From contig JASPKZ010005705.1 of NCBI GenBank assembly GCA_030220185.1, positions 1,537,501-1,601,500 on the forward strand: a DNA stretch of 64,000 bases. Direction: 5' to 3'. The notes beneath the pieces were generated by a model. That model was not told where the DNA came from, did no database searches, and saw only the letters and a program-made list of their open reading frames with translations. Shown here in pieces: positions 1 to 11,559 of this stretch. The position numbers and the translations under genes were made by a program. The DNA is from Diploptera punctata (Eukaryota > Arthropoda > Insecta > Blattodea > Blaberidae). The stretch's first letter is position 1. Every line of letters starts with the position of its first letter.

Positions 1-403
1 AAATATTTATCAAAATCATATAAAACTTTGATAGTTTTATTTAATAAATAAATATATTATACATGAAAATAATACGCGCAGGACTAATTTCATCGACATA
101 TATTAAAAGTATGCTAATATTTAAAATATGCTAAAAATATACTTTCAACCATTTCAGTTTGCGTTAATAATTTTGATACACCCTGTATGCAATAAATTAA
201 TTACAGCGTAACATTCCATATTATCGTATGTTTACATTTGAATGGCTACAACGAACCTACAAGCTACAATTTATCTTCGATGGACTTTATTTGGAACGTG
301 TACTTTACATGCTACGCGTAAATTAACGTATTCACAGCGCTTACGAACAAGTAGTTATCATTAATAAGATTCATGATGAAGTTCCGTTGAGGTATTATTC
401 AAA
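1..403. other. AT-rich intergenic sequence
   Basis: No coding sequence is visible. A short block reading ACACCCTGTAT near position 180 resembles terminal motifs of Tc1/mariner-like elements, but no partner end was found. Otherwise I see nothing assignable. Confidence 0.5.
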
Positions 404-814
404 ATTAAAACATTAGATTATGAAATATTTACCTAAAAGGTCCGTCTCCTCAACTTTTTTAGTTATTTTTCTATAGCGCTTTCGGGACTAGTTCAGTCAT
501 CAGCAGGACTCAAAACTGGTGTTACACTGAAGATCTGGTAGAGGGGGTTACATGTACTGGGTGCGTTTTCATTTATCAGCGAAGATAAACGTACTCGAGG
601 AGATGGAAATTTTGAAGGCAGTTAACAACAACGACCATCTGATAAATGAAAACGCACCCAGTACGTGTAACCCTCTCTACCAGATCTTCAGTGAGACACC
701 AGATTTGAATCCTGCTGACGATGGGACTAGTTCCGAAAGCGCTATAGATAAATAACTAAACAAGTTGAGGAGACGGACCTTTTAGGTAAATGTTTCATAA
801 TTTAATGTTTTAAT
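404..814. repeat. Long foldback (hairpin) element
   Basis: The arms at about 404-579 and 639-814 are inverted copies of each other around a loop of about 59 bp. Matching blocks include CCGTCTCCTCAACTT on the left and AAGTTGAGGAGACGG on the right, and GGTGCGTTTTCATTTATCAG with its complement at the inner ends. The small ORF across it is an accident of the palindrome. A relative lies at 52312-52570. This fits a foldback or MITE-like element; no transposase is present. Confidence 0.85.
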
Positions 815-993
815 ATATAAGTAGGTAGGTAAATAAATATATAAGTAGATAAGTTATAAAAAATATGTCTGCTGTTGCATTTGTTTGTACTGTGAAAATT
901 ATGGAATACTCTTTATTTATGAAGTAAACCTGTGGTCCTGTTTTTATTTACTTCCGGAAGGTAAAAGAACAGCAAGTTCAAATAAGAGTCTTC

Positions 994-1865
994 TTAACCC
1001 TTAAATTGGCAAAACACTAATTTGACGTGCCAGTTATTTAAATATAGCGGACCACACTGAACACAAAATCAAGCATGACTGTTTTTATATCTACAGAGAA
1101 AACAAACATTATGTCATTTCAAGGTGTAGATCCTGTCAGAAGTAAAAAATTGTACTTGGCAATAAAATAATGGAGCAGGTGAATAATTTTACATGTCTAG
1201 GATGCAATATCTCATATGAAGAACAAAAGGATGTAAATGCAAAAATATCAAAATTTTTTGGGATTTTAGAGTTAATAAATTCTATCTTCAAGCCACAGTT
1301 AGTCCAAAATTATTCAAGACTAAAAGTGTATAAAACACTGACTCTTCCACCTCTTTTGTATGATAGCAAAGAATGGACATTGAAACAGAAGGTATATACA
1401 GAGACTTAGATCTGCTGAAATGAGATACCTTCGGAGGACTGCAGGATATACACTACTAGATCACAAAAAAATGAAGACATCTTAGAAGAATTACACATGG
1501 AATATTCAGAAAACAACATTTCTGATTATAAGTCAAGATGGATGCAACATGTTCATCGAATGGAAGATCACAGGATACCCAAACAAATGTTAAGCTATCA
1601 ATCTGCAGGAAGAAGAAGAAGACCAGGACGTCCACTCAAAAGAGTTTTGGATGGTGTTTCTCTTGAGGCCGAAACAGGTCAACAAATGGCCTAAATTCGT
1701 GAATGTACTATGATGATGATGCCTGTTTTTATTAGATTTATTGTACAATTCGACACACGTTTAAGTTATTACTGCTCGTTCGTTTTCTTCTGTTTCATTA
1801 ATTATACTAAATAAATCGAACCAATTGATGTATCCTATAGGATACATTGCGAATTAAAGGATTAA
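994..1865. mobile_element. MITE with TTAA-type ends, split by a LINE
   Basis: The left end reads TTAACCCTTAAATTGGCAA. The right end (1847-1865) is a diverged reverse complement ending in ATTAA. TTAA plus CCC termini are typical of piggyBac-type elements. The interior matches the uninterrupted copy at 36558-36772 (shared blocks such as AGTTATTTAAAT and GACACACGTTTAAGTTATT). A LINE fragment is inserted at 1089-1722. Without it the element is about 230 bp and non-coding. Confidence 0.75.
1089..1722 (+). pseudogene. Family B LINE C-terminal fragment with TSD
   Basis: Two broken frames encode the region after the reverse transcriptase of an RTE-like LINE: a segment with FTCLGCNISYEE and KVYKTLTLP, then MRYLRRTAGY, then HVHRMEDHRIPKQ and RRPGRPLKR. 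It ends with the family 3' hairpin and an ATG tail. The direct repeat CTGTTTTTAT flanks it at 1079-1088 and 1723-1732. It is 5'-truncated, frameshifted and inactive. Confidence 0.85.
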
Positions 1866-2055
1866 TAAAATCTGCCGGATATGTTATGCCTGCTTTCAAT
1901 AACACCGCTAATGACGTTACAAGTCAAAAAGTATCATTAAATAAAACATATCTACCTAGCACTAGACTTTTTTCTATTATTATTTCATATTTTCTGCTCT
2001 CATTATTTTTTCTCTGCCTTTTTCATTCCTACTTTTATTTCACTGTTTTTAACAT
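1866..2055. other. Unassigned AT-rich spacer
   Basis: Lies between the MITE end and an antisense LINE fragment. Nothing recognisable. Confidence 0.4.
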
Positions 2056-2440
2056 TCTTATTCTTCTTCTTCTTTCCTTTGCTCTGCGGTCCTTTAAGAA
2101 CCTTGGCCTCCTTTGTAATATCTGCCCATTCTTCTCTATTCGTAGCTTTCCTACTCCATCTTTTAACCTACAGTTGCCTTAAGTCTTCCTCAATCCTATC
2201 CAACCATATTAGTATCTGGCTTCTAATCTTTCTTGTTCCTTCTGGTTTCGTTTCAAAAATCCTTCTTGCACCTCTTTCCTGCTCCATCTACAATACATGC
2301 CCTATACATTCCAGTCTATTACTTCTAATATCTCCTACCAGATATAAATCCCTATACAATTCTTTCAATTCCCGGTTCGTTCTAATTCTCAATGTAGATT
2401 GTATTTTGACATTATTTGTCTTAAACACTTTATTTTCCCT
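2056..2440 (-). pseudogene. Antisense LINE C-terminal fragment
   Basis: The minus strand reads, across frames, segments such as RTNRELKELYRDLYLVGDIR, MEQERGARRIFETKPEGTRK, then REEWADITKEAKVLKGPQSK. This is the familiar C-terminus of an insect non-LTR retrotransposon (inference from recollection of the family). Frameshifts and a stop are present. The two plus-strand ORFs here are shadows of it. Confidence 0.75.
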
Positions 2441-3554
2441 TTTTCACACAAGCCCAGGACACACACATTCACTCCCACACACACCTAAGTTGCAGATTTA
2501 AAATCCCCTACCCCACGGGTATCGAATTCGTGTCGCCAAAATTGAATGTAGGGACTCTACTAACAATGTCATACCGGCAGTCAATTTGTTGGTACAACTG
2601 CAAATTTGGCGGAAATCAATATTTTGAAATCATATGTATAATTATTGACACCCCTGTACTTTCGGTCATTAATCTATTCTCAATAAATGACATATTCCCT
2701 TATCTGATCTTAAAATAATCGCTATAAATACAAGTAATGTATTAGTTTCTATTGAAAATAGAGATTCTGCGATACGTAATATTTATTCGACTTCAAAGAG
2801 ATTGCCGGAACTTGAAACCCTGCTGCTCAAAGAATCTTACTCTATGGATTTTTTGAGAAGCTTTTTATAATGCCTCTAGAGTCCAGCAGCAAGGATAAAA
2901 TATCGCACTAGAAGTAAGCTGGGCCATGATTTTATGTAACATCACGCACCTGTAAAAGAAAATTTCACTCCAGGTTTTCTCAGTGCTGGTGTTACTAAAG
3001 ACGTGAAAAGCGAGCAGGTTGACTCAGTTGGCAGCCTTTGACATTCTTATTGACCCTGATTGAAACATCAGAGGTGTCAAACCTTTGCTTTTATTTTCTT
3101 GGCTTTCATCAGTCGACAATAGAAATGTATTACAATCATGGCTAGGATCTATTTCATCCTAATCACCATTTCATATCATCAGACAAACACAACAATAGAA
3201 ATGCATGTCAACTTATTTTCCTTTTCTTTTTCTTCTTCTTCTTCTTATTTTCTTCTTCAATGGCACTGCAGCCCAATAAGGAACTGTCTATCCTCAATGA
3301 GCCTCCTCCAGACATCTCTCTCCATAGAAAGCTGTTCCCCAATTGGTTATTTAATATTTTCTCAGATATTAGAGACACGATCTCATTATTTATTCTCTCA
3401 AGCCATCCTCCACATCATCTACCCATCTAAGTTTTAAGCTTCCTATGTTCATTTTACCACCTGGTTTGCTACTGAAATGTTTTATTTTTTTATGTTTTAT
3501 TTATTAGCGAGGTTAATACTAGTGCAATTTTATTTTGCACATTTATTGCGATTG
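2441..3554. other. Unassigned sequence with TTC-rich tract
   Basis: Contains a CA-rich stretch near 2460 and a TTC-rich tract near 3225-3260. That tract could mark an antisense LINE tail extending to about 3470, but no motif confirms it. No gene seen. Confidence 0.35.
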
Positions 3555-4035
3555 AAAATGTATAAAACTGTTATTCCCCCAGTTATATTATATGGATGTG
3601 CAACATGAACTCTTACTTTAAGGGAGGAAAAAAGATTATGAGTATTTGAAAATAAAGATCATAGGAACATTTTCGGACCAAAGGGAGATGAACAGACAGC
3701 TGAATGGAGAAGACTACATAACAGTGAACTACGTGGTCTTTATAGGAAGCTAGATATAATAAGAACAGTTAAGTCTCGTAGACTGCGAAGATTAGGACAT
3801 GTGGAGCGAATGATGAATGAAAGACGTGCGTGGAAGCTTCATGTAGGAAAGCCCGATGGAAAACTCCTAGTTGGTAGACCAAGAATGAGGAGGAGGGAGA
3901 ATAACATTAACCACGATTTGAGGGAAGTATATAATACAGGGATGATTGGAAAGCATTATCTCAGGATAAGGATGTATGGAAAGCTTATGTACGCATGGCC
4001 ATTAACCTATGGTTCGATAATGCCAGTGAGTTGGT
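3555..4035 (+). pseudogene. Family A LINE 3' fragment
   Basis: It covers the same stretch as the intact ORF at 15057-15743, from KMYKTVIPPVILYGC to the 3' end, with stops and indels. GHVERMMNERRAWKLHVGKP is readable, followed by REVYNTG and a degenerate AMNL terminus. It ends in ATAATGCCAGTGAG, the family 3' terminus. It is 5'-truncated. Confidence 0.85.
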
Positions 4036-4464
4036 TAGTTTTATATTACTGAGATTATAAGATTTTTAAAAAGTCATAATTGCATCCATATGAAAACATT
4101 TAGAGCATGAACGTCCTTCCTCTAGACAAAATGAATTAATGCCTTGTATCTCTGTCAGTTTACTTGGCAGAACAATGGTTCCCAATGATAGTAAGGCCAC
4201 TCTGCGTAAGTTAAATTTGTGAATGTAATCAATTTACATCTTGTTTGTTTATGGTTTAACAGAGGTTAAGATGAACTACCTGTGAACTTAATGCATCATC
4301 CCCTATGCCTCATGACGACAGTTTTTCGGTTAGTTCCGCCGAGCAATCCCCGGGCGATGCACCTGTTGCGTCACTTGTGGGAGGAGTTTATTTCATCGCT
4401 AAAATAATTCACAATCCCCTAAGTCAGGTATATTACCAGGCAATTATATAAAATATAATGAATG
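4036..4464. other. Unassigned spacer before GATA repeat
   Basis: No ORF, tRNA-like head or known repeat end was recognised. Confidence 0.4.
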
Positions 4465-4595
<131 letters not shown>

Positions 4596-5362
4596 CATCG
4601 GTTGATTAATGTCTATGACATCGTCAGATTCCTAATAGCCAATTTTATCGGTCCACCCAATCACCTGGTTGTAGATGTTTCTCCTTCATGTATAAACATA
4701 TTCCCTGACTCCAGAAGGTTTTTGGTGTTCCTCTGCCTCGTCTTCCCTCAGGTTTCCGTTCCAAAACACATTTTGGTAGCTGATCCTCTTCCATTCGCTG
4801 GACATGTCCGTACCATCTTAATTGCTGAGTTTTAATACAATCTAAAATATTGTCTTCAGTCTTAATTTTCTCCCTTATAACTGAATTTCTAATTGTTCTC
4901 TTCTTGAAATTCTTGCTGCCATTCGTATAAAATCCATTTCCGTTGCCAAAAGATACTTATATGTTTTTGTTGTTAATGGTCAAAGTTCTGCTCCGTAAGT
5001 AATGATGCTTTTAACAATTGTATGATATATATTTATTTTATTTCTATTACTTACATTATTATCCCACAATATTCCACTGAGGCAAGTAATTGCAAATTTT
5101 CCTTTGTTATTTATATTTCTTATTTCCTCTTCATAACTCCCATTTTTATTTATTTGAATTCCTAAATATGTTATTTCACTACAAGATTTTATTTTTTCTC
5201 CAGCTCCAAAATTAAAATTTGATCTGGTTCACCAATTGATAAATATTTTGTTTTCTTCATATTGAAAATTAATCCCCATTTATCATATTCTTCTATTTAT
5301 TTTCTAGTTATATATTCTAAATCTTCATAATCTTGTGCAATTAACAATTGATCAACTGCAAA
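4596..5362 (-). pseudogene. Family C LINE fragment, antisense
   Basis: The minus strand encodes part of the RT palm and the C-terminus: a segment like QLLIAQDYEDLEYITRK (the FADD box is damaged), then WGLIFNMKKTKYLSIGEP, EITYLGIQINKNGSYEEEIR, TIVKSIITYGAELWPLTTK, EMDFIRMAARISRREQ and a WNGNLREDEAEE end. Stops and frame changes are present. It ends abruptly at about 5362, where sense-strand RT sequence begins. Confidence 0.8.
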
Positions 5363-5546
5363 ATGTAAGTTCTATTAAGTTTTATTGTTGGATTGCTTTA
5401 AGACATATCGGAATTAAGTCTATAATAATTACAGCTATACGAAATTTATATGACAACTGCGTATCTAAAATTAAGATTAGCAGCAAATTGTCACGTGGTT
5501 TTACGATAAATAAAGGTTTACGTCAAGGTTGTTGTCTATCACCGAC
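5363..5546 (+). pseudogene. LINE reverse transcriptase finger/palm fragment
   Basis: The frame reads ALRHIGIKSIIITAIRNLYD, then KLSRGFTINKGLRQGCCLSP and TL. The RQGCCLSPTL box is the conserved RT motif preceding the catalytic palm. It is sense-oriented and abuts an antisense fragment of a similar LINE, so this is a rearrangement or 5' inversion. Confidence 0.8.
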
Positions 5547-5649
5547 TCTGTCTAAAATAAACACATATATATATATATATATATATGTTATAATTAAATG
5601 TTTAACATTGAGCAATGCAAGCTTAATATGGTATGATAAGAAAAATAAA

Positions 5650-5721
5650 TGCCTGGACGGGATTCGAACCCGGGTCTCTGAGTCTGTACCTCAGCGTGAT
5701 ATCCATTACACCACCAGGCGA
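5650..5721 (-). pseudogene. tRNA-like sequence (anticodon loop ACA)
   Basis: The minus strand has an A-box-like TGGTGTAATGG, a five-pair anticodon stem CTGAG/CTCAG with loop GTACAGA, and a T arm with GGGTTCGAATCCC. The acceptor pairing GCCTGG/CCAGGC is only six clear pairs and the first T-stem pair is mismatched. I call it a tRNA-derived repeat, not a working tRNA gene. Confidence 0.7.
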
Positions 5722-5899
5722 ATCCAATCCAAACACTTATTTTTCTTATATATGTATTATATTCTCAAAAATATTTTCTTTAATTTGCTTACTTGTTATA
5801 GTCAGCTACTAGATGGCAGTGAAAACCGAGTTCTCGCGACATCTAGTAATAATGGAGAATATAATACATATATAAGAAAAATAAGTGTTTGGATTGGAT

Positions 5900-5971
5900 T
5901 CGCCTGATGGTGTAATGGATATCACGCTGAGGTGCAGACTCAGAGATCCGGGTTCGAATCCCGTCCAGGCA
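5900..5971 (+). pseudogene. tRNA-Cys-like sequence (loop with GCA)
   Basis: An opposed copy of the same tRNA-like sequence. Here the anticodon loop is GTGCAGA, giving GCA (Cys) if position 33 is the T. The T arm GGGTTCGAATCCC is intact. One acceptor pair is lost (GCCTGA instead of GCCTGG), which argues against function. Confidence 0.65.
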
Positions 5972-5989
5972 TTTATTTTTCTTATCATA

Positions 5990-6031
<42 letters not shown>

Positions 6032-6110
6032 GAAATATTAAATAATTGCAGGAGAAAATATTCAAGCATAGGAATTCCTATTTCAAAAAATAAAATATAA
6101 TATATTTACG

Positions 6111-6210
6111 CAATTTAAAAAGTGAGAAAAATTGTATACTTAAGAATATGTCAAATGTCTCAATTTAAAAAGTGAGAAAAATATTATACTTAAGAATATG
6201 TCAAATGTCT
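6111..6210. repeat. Two-copy 50 bp tandem repeat
   Basis: The blocks starting at 6111 and 6161 both begin CAATTTAAAAAGTGAGAAAA and end TCAAATGTCT, differing at a few bases. Confidence 0.9.
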
Positions 6211-6474
6211 TATTATGTTCACCATTTCCAATGTAAATGTAATGTTATCTATTGTTTTGGTTTGTTTTAAGCTATAGTTAGACACCGATGTATTGATATG
6301 CACTGGCAAATGAACGAACGGCTTAACTGCCTGTGCGATCCGTTTGTAAATAACTCTTCATTGTGCCTATTTTTACTCTTATAAATTACTACTACTACTA
6401 CTACTGGTTTATCTATTTGTTTATTTATAAGGTTTAACAATGTTTCACAACAGCTTCGTGCGCCCAATTAATCA
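6211..6474. other. Unassigned spacer
   Basis: Holds a short ACT triplet run near 6390-6404. No gene or element end was recognised. Confidence 0.4.
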
Positions 6475-6740
6475 ACGTCATTTCTCCTCCTCGTCTGTCT
6501 GGTATTTCAGTCTTCATCATCCAATGCTTTTTCCCTCATGCTGCTCGAAACATCAATCCATGTTATTTTGTCCGTTATCTTCTTCTTCTACCTAGTGGCA
6601 CCCATTCTAGTAATGGGAATCTATCTTCTGACATTCTTTTTACATGACCACTCCATTTTAATTGTTTGTTTTATATGAAATCCACAATTGAAGTTCGAAT
6701 ATTCATACTTTGTTTAATTATATTGTTTCTTACTTTATCT
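6475..6740 (-). pseudogene. Antisense LINE C-terminal fragment
   Basis: The minus strand reads NKQLKWSGHVKRM, then LLEWVPLGRRRRR. This is the GHVKRM and GRRRRR signature of a LINE C-terminus, and a relative lies at 42240-42440 (ILEWVPLGRRRRGRP). Decayed. Confidence 0.65.
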
Positions 6741-6754
6741 CTTCTAAAAATTCC

Positions 6755-7620
6755 AGCTGGAAGGCTTACAACTGAATGGTATTAATAAGCTGTTAGTTTA
6801 TGCTGATGATGTAGTACTACTGGCCGGTAGCGAGGAGATACTAAAGGCCAACACGCACACACTATTGAGTAACACTAAGAAATTAGGACTGGAAGTAAAT
6901 ATCAGTAAAACTAAATATATGGTCACACGTAGAAATTCAGTATATAATGGAAATGGACAGCTAATGACAAATGGGGGAAATTTTGAGGAAGTGGCTGAAT
7001 GCAAATACCTAGGAACAATAATCACAAATAGGAATGAGATGCACAAAGAAATTAAACATAGGCTCAATTCTGGAAATGCATGCTATTATGCATTGCAGAG
7101 ACTTTTGATGTCCCAACTCCTTTCAAAAAACGTTAAGCTGAAAATATATAAAACTACTATTCTACCAGTTATATTATATGGGTGCGAAACATGGACTCTT
7201 ACTTTAAGAGAGGAAAGGAGATTTTATTTGAGAATAAATTACTTAGGAAAATTTTTGGACCAAAGAGAGATGAACAGACAGGTGAATGGAGAAGACTACA
7301 TAGCAATGAACTACGTGGTCTTTATAGGAAGCCACATATAATAAGAACAGTTAAGTCTCATAGACTGCGATGGGCAGGACACGTTGCACGTATGGGGAAT
7401 GAAAGACGTGCCTGGAAACTTCTTGTAGGAAAGCCAGAAGGAAAACGGCCAGTTGGTAGACCAAGAATGAGGTGGGAGAACAACATTAACTATGATTTGA
7501 GGGAAGTAGATTATACAGGGAATGATTGGAAAGCATTAGCTCAGGATAGGGATGTATGGAGAGCTTATGTCCGCGCGGCCATGAACCTACGGGTTCGATA
7601 GTGCCAGTGAGAAGTAAGTA
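6755..7620 (+). pseudogene. Family A LINE, RT palm to 3' end
   Basis: This is the longest family A copy in the window. It encodes the RT catalytic box YADDVVLL (about 6799), then GLEVNISKTKYMVTRRN, YLGTIITNRNEMHKEI, LYGCETWTLT, FGPKRDEQTGEWRRLHSNEL, RLRWAGHVARM, GRPRMRWENNINYDLREV and AYVRAAMNLRVR, followed by the family 3' terminus. A deletion of about 7 bp near 7219 shifts the frame relative to the intact ORF at 15057-15743, so two overlapping ORFs appear. The upstream RT, the endonuclease and the 5' end are missing. Confidence 0.92.
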
Positions 7621-7650
7621 AGAACGCCTCCAAAAGTTCCTTTCTGCAAG

Positions 7651-7710
7651 AACTACTACTACTTCTACTACTGTTATTACTACTACTACTACTACTACTA
7701 CTACTACCAC
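7651..7710. repeat. ACT trinucleotide microsatellite
   Basis: Interrupted ACT/TAC repeat. The valine-rich minus-strand ORF is a translation of it. Confidence 0.9.
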
Positions 7711-8624
7711 ATACTACTAGAGCATATCTAAATCTAAATTGAATGGATTATTTGGTGGCAGACAGAGTGGGATTGTTGGAAAGCACTTACTGGATTTCTC
7801 CGCTCCGCGGCGTTACCTAGTTAAAATATCTCTATACGCCACTATACAATTATTTCCTTGGGCTTGGAAAACGAAGTAATATTGATTTTCAATGTTATGT
7901 TGTAAACAATTAGCTCATTTTTACTTCACAACAGCGAGAGCGCCCCGCGCAACCTGCCCTGGTGCAGAGTAATGGGAATTACACTACTTCGATTTCCCAC
8001 GGGAGAATTAAATTTCCCACGGAATTTCAGCCAGTATGTGACCGGTGCCCATCAAACATTCTGAGAAATTTGTATAGCTATAATGAATATCGACTTCAGG
8101 TTAAGAAAACCAGCTAAATTCTGACCACGTGTCACCCCCATACTGACGGGAAGATCATCAACACATGTGGAATTGAAGCCAGCAGCTGGATGATAGGCCC
8201 AGAAGGTCTAGACTAGTCGCGTCGTGGATTTAATGTAAAAGTAACATATAGTTCACTAGATTAATATTTCCTTTTTTTATTAAAAATCGGTTATTGCAAT
8301 AGGCGTATAGCATGTCATACAGCAAGAGAGTGTTTAGATGAAGAAAGTGTCGTATAAATTTCTTATAGGCCCATACAATTAATATGTATTTTTAAAAATA
8401 AGTATATTACCGAATATTCCCATCCTAGTAGTATATTTGTTTCCTAGATGTCACTATGAGGTGAAAGCTGACCCTGGGCCACTTAATGACATCTATCACA
8501 AAATAAGTGTAACTAAATTAGTATGGTTGAATTTCTCCCCTGTAGGGGGAGAACGCCTAAGTCTCGTTGGGATACACAAGGGCTTACTACTACTAAAACG
8601 TAAGTATAGAATAGAACAGAATAG
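7711..8624. other. Unassigned sequence
   Basis: A GC-richer patch at 7930-8030 contains two related blocks with TTTCCCACGG. No gene, tRNA-like head or element end could be supported. Confidence 0.4.
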
Positions 8625-9261
8625 ATCTACTTATAGCCTGGTGGAGTTAAGGTCATGTTCCCTTCTCTTCAACTCACCAGGACAAACATATGTTGCATTT
8701 AGATACAAAAATTACAATAATAATACATACTAAACAATTAATTATCTGCCAAACTGAATAATAATGAAAATTATGTCTAATAATACAATATAATAAATAC
8801 AATTAAAATTAAACTAATGAAAGAATGTATACAAAAAGGAATAACAGCTCGAATCTACTATATATAAAAATAAAAGAAAAAATACAAAGAAAGTAATAAA
8901 CTATAATGAATTAATATATCGCTTATTATACAAGGCATTAGGTAGATATATTGACAATCCTAAAACTATTTTTACTAAATAATGAAAAACAAATTATTAA
9001 TTATTAAAAAATAATATTAGTGAGTTGTTTCTGTTAATAGTTTTATTTTCAATTTGTTTCTGAAAGATGGTAAAGACTGGCAGTCTCTGACATAGGGTGG
9101 AAGGGAATTCCATCTTCTAGCAAAAGAAACTGTGAAAGATTTCGAGTAATAGCTAGTGTGATAAAGAGAGATATAAAGGACAATGTGCTGAAGGAATCGG
9201 TATCTAATTTATGTGTATCAGAGAGTCTAGTGAAGCGGTGTGATAAATAATAAGGTAGGGA
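8625..9261 (+). repeat. Interspersed repeat H
   Basis: It begins with a self-complementary block (CCTGGTGGAGTTAA and TTCAACTCACCAGG) and later carries CAGTCTCTGACATAGGG and GGACAATGTGCTGA. The same two blocks, in the same order, occur at 33015-33250 and 34166-34560, where other elements interrupt them. A short 5' piece is at 47175-47300. Non-coding. Confidence 0.7.
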
Positions 9262-10002
9262 TAATCCATATCAAATCGGACAGCAAAAAATCTTGCAATT
9301 TATTTTGTTTAATTGTATGTATCCTTAAATATAGTAAATACATTTATAAACGTATTAATACAGAAATTTAATTTTTATCATTTATAGGTTCTTAGTTATG
9401 ATGATCTAAAATTATCGTAAATATGATAAACTAAAACGTTTACTAACTAATATTTCTGGAACAGTAAACAGCAAAAATTTGTTTCACACATATTTATATA
9501 GGTGATATCATGAAGTTTAAGGGTGTTATTTTTATAATTAGGATATTTTTATTTTCGGTGTCAATTTTCTATTTTATGGCGGTTTACTGCAGTACATATC
9601 GAAAAATGAAAACAAAAAAAAATACAGGATGCTACTCACGTAATAAGGATTGATTTCCAGCAATTACCGTTTTGGAGAGTTGAATAGTTCAGACAATATA
9701 AATGTTTTTTATTCTTATTTTCATAAAAAAAAAAAACTGGCGGATCCACGGTGCAGCTAATTCATTTCACGACCAAGGTCGCGCGCGTAGTTAATTGAAA
9801 GAGCTGACCCCGCTTCATCAGTGACTTTTTCAACTGCCATTAAATCAAATAGATTATTATATGTTCTGCTTAATGGAACAGTACCGTAAATTTATAAAAG
9901 TGGCGATATTTTAATTCTTACGCAGTAAATTTTTATTTATCAAATTTTATTGCTGAAGCGAGAAGTAAAGAGCTGTGTTACTTACGTTTACTGTGAATTA
10001 TT
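9262..10002. other. AT-rich intergenic sequence
   Basis: No coding potential or element end was recognised. Confidence 0.45.
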
Positions 10003-10016
10003 AAACAAATTATTTA

Positions 10017-10446
10017 TAACTAACTAACTAACTCACTCACTGGCTCTGTGGAACCTGTAGGTTCATGGCAACGCGGACATAAGCTCTCCATACATCCCAT
10101 CCCGAGCTAACGTTTTCCAATTATCCCCTGTACAATCTACTTCCCTCAAATCATGTATAATGTTATTCTCCCATCTCATTCTTAGTCTTCCAACTGGGCG
10201 TTTTCCCTCCGGTTTTCCTACCAGAAGTTTCCAAGCACCTCTTTCATCCCCCATACGTGCCACATTTCCTGCCCATCGCAGCCTATGAGACTTAACTATT
10301 TTTATTATATCTGGCTTTCTATACATATCATGTAGCTCACTATTATGTAGTTTTCTCCATTCACCTGTCTGTTCATCTATTTTTGATCCAAAAATTTTCC
10401 TAAGAACTTTATTCTCAAATACTCGTAATCTTCTGTCCTTTTTTTA
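10017..10446 (-). pseudogene. Family A LINE 3' fragment with perfect TSD
   Basis: The minus strand reads YRKPDIIKIVKSHRLRWAGN, KLLVGKPEGKRPVGRLRMRW and HDLREVDCTG to the family 3' end. The 14 bp repeat AAACAAATTATTTA flanks it at 10003-10016 and 10447-10460. This is a 5'-truncated insertion by target-primed reverse transcription. Confidence 0.92.
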
Positions 10447-10460
10447 AAACAAATTATTTA

Positions 10461-11559
10461 TTTTGTTACAAATTTTTCATTACTTTTTAAATGTAATATT
10501 ATATAATAAGAACTCTTACATAATTAATTGAATAAACTGATATAAATTTTTATTATGTTAACAATTACTAATTTCAGTCTTAAAATAACTTTTTATTCAG
10601 TGTACTGTATTGTACTCTGAAAACTTTGACGAAATAGTATTGTTATGAGATATCACTTCCAAATAAAACCGAATGTTTTAATACTCGTACCACTTCCTAC
10701 CAAACGATACTAATGAAGGGTCAGCAAGTCTTCCTTAAACATCTGCTTTTCCATCAACAATTCTCAAGTTCAGATTACATACTAGGCAGCTGATTTACAT
10801 CAGTGCGTGTGTTTAGTGCATCTCGTCATTTTAAGTGTCACAGTCAAATTTAAAATAATATCTTATTGTTTTTAACTAACAAGTTTGCAGATCTACAAAA
10901 ACTAAACGGTGAGTTAGAAGTTAAATATAATTTTAATTATGTTTATATTAGTATACAATAGTTATCAACAATATTGTGTGTTAATATTTAATTTTACAAT
11001 TTCTTAAATGTTTCTGGAATGAGAGAATAATCGTAGAGGTATACATTTTGTGTTATAAAAGGAGAATAATGGGAAGTTTAGACATTAAATTAAACACTAC
11101 AACAATAATTTAGCTTATAATATAAGCTAATATTAGCGTGTATTTTAATATCATCTTAGATATGTCATGAGTAGGGGATGCAAGATCAGTAAGTGATACC
11201 AAGCCAATAAAATGTATTTATACCTCTTAAATATTACTTGTAACAGCATGAAAATTGTTATAAATTATTATCGATAGCTTAACATTACTTGCAATATTCA
11301 ACATCAGACATTGGTGTAGGGTACAAGTACAAAATATTACAACACATTACAAAACTACTCTCTAGTAAATATTTTTAATAGGCCTACCAGCTTGAATTCG
11401 TAGGTGCTTAGTAATTTAAATTAAACTATACATTAGCCAAAATCAGCACAAAAGTAACCACCTACTGAAGATATCAATAAAGATTGTTATATTTAATGAA
11501 GTTTAGGCCTATTATGTGGCATTTATTTCAAGCGCGAGGTTCTCCTACGTACCATAAAT
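10461..11559. other. AT-rich intergenic sequence
   Basis: No gene, tRNA-like head or element boundary was recognised. Confidence 0.45.

Larger units (their letters stand above)
5547..6040. repeat. Inverted pair of tRNA-like repeat units in TA repeats
   Basis: TA runs at about 5565-5586 and 5992-6028 bracket two opposed copies of the unit that is tandemly repeated at 47823-49009. Each carries a tRNA-like sequence between short inverted repeats (TAAGAAAAATAA and TTATTTTTCTTA). The region between them carries two inverted copies of a block containing CTCGCGACATCTAGTA. Small ORFs here are readings of the tRNA-like sequence. Confidence 0.8.

Noticed and set aside
5650..5971. Functional tRNA-Cys genes
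   Set aside because: Acceptor stems and one T-stem pair are degraded, and the same core is in a tandem repeat; treated as tRNA-derived.
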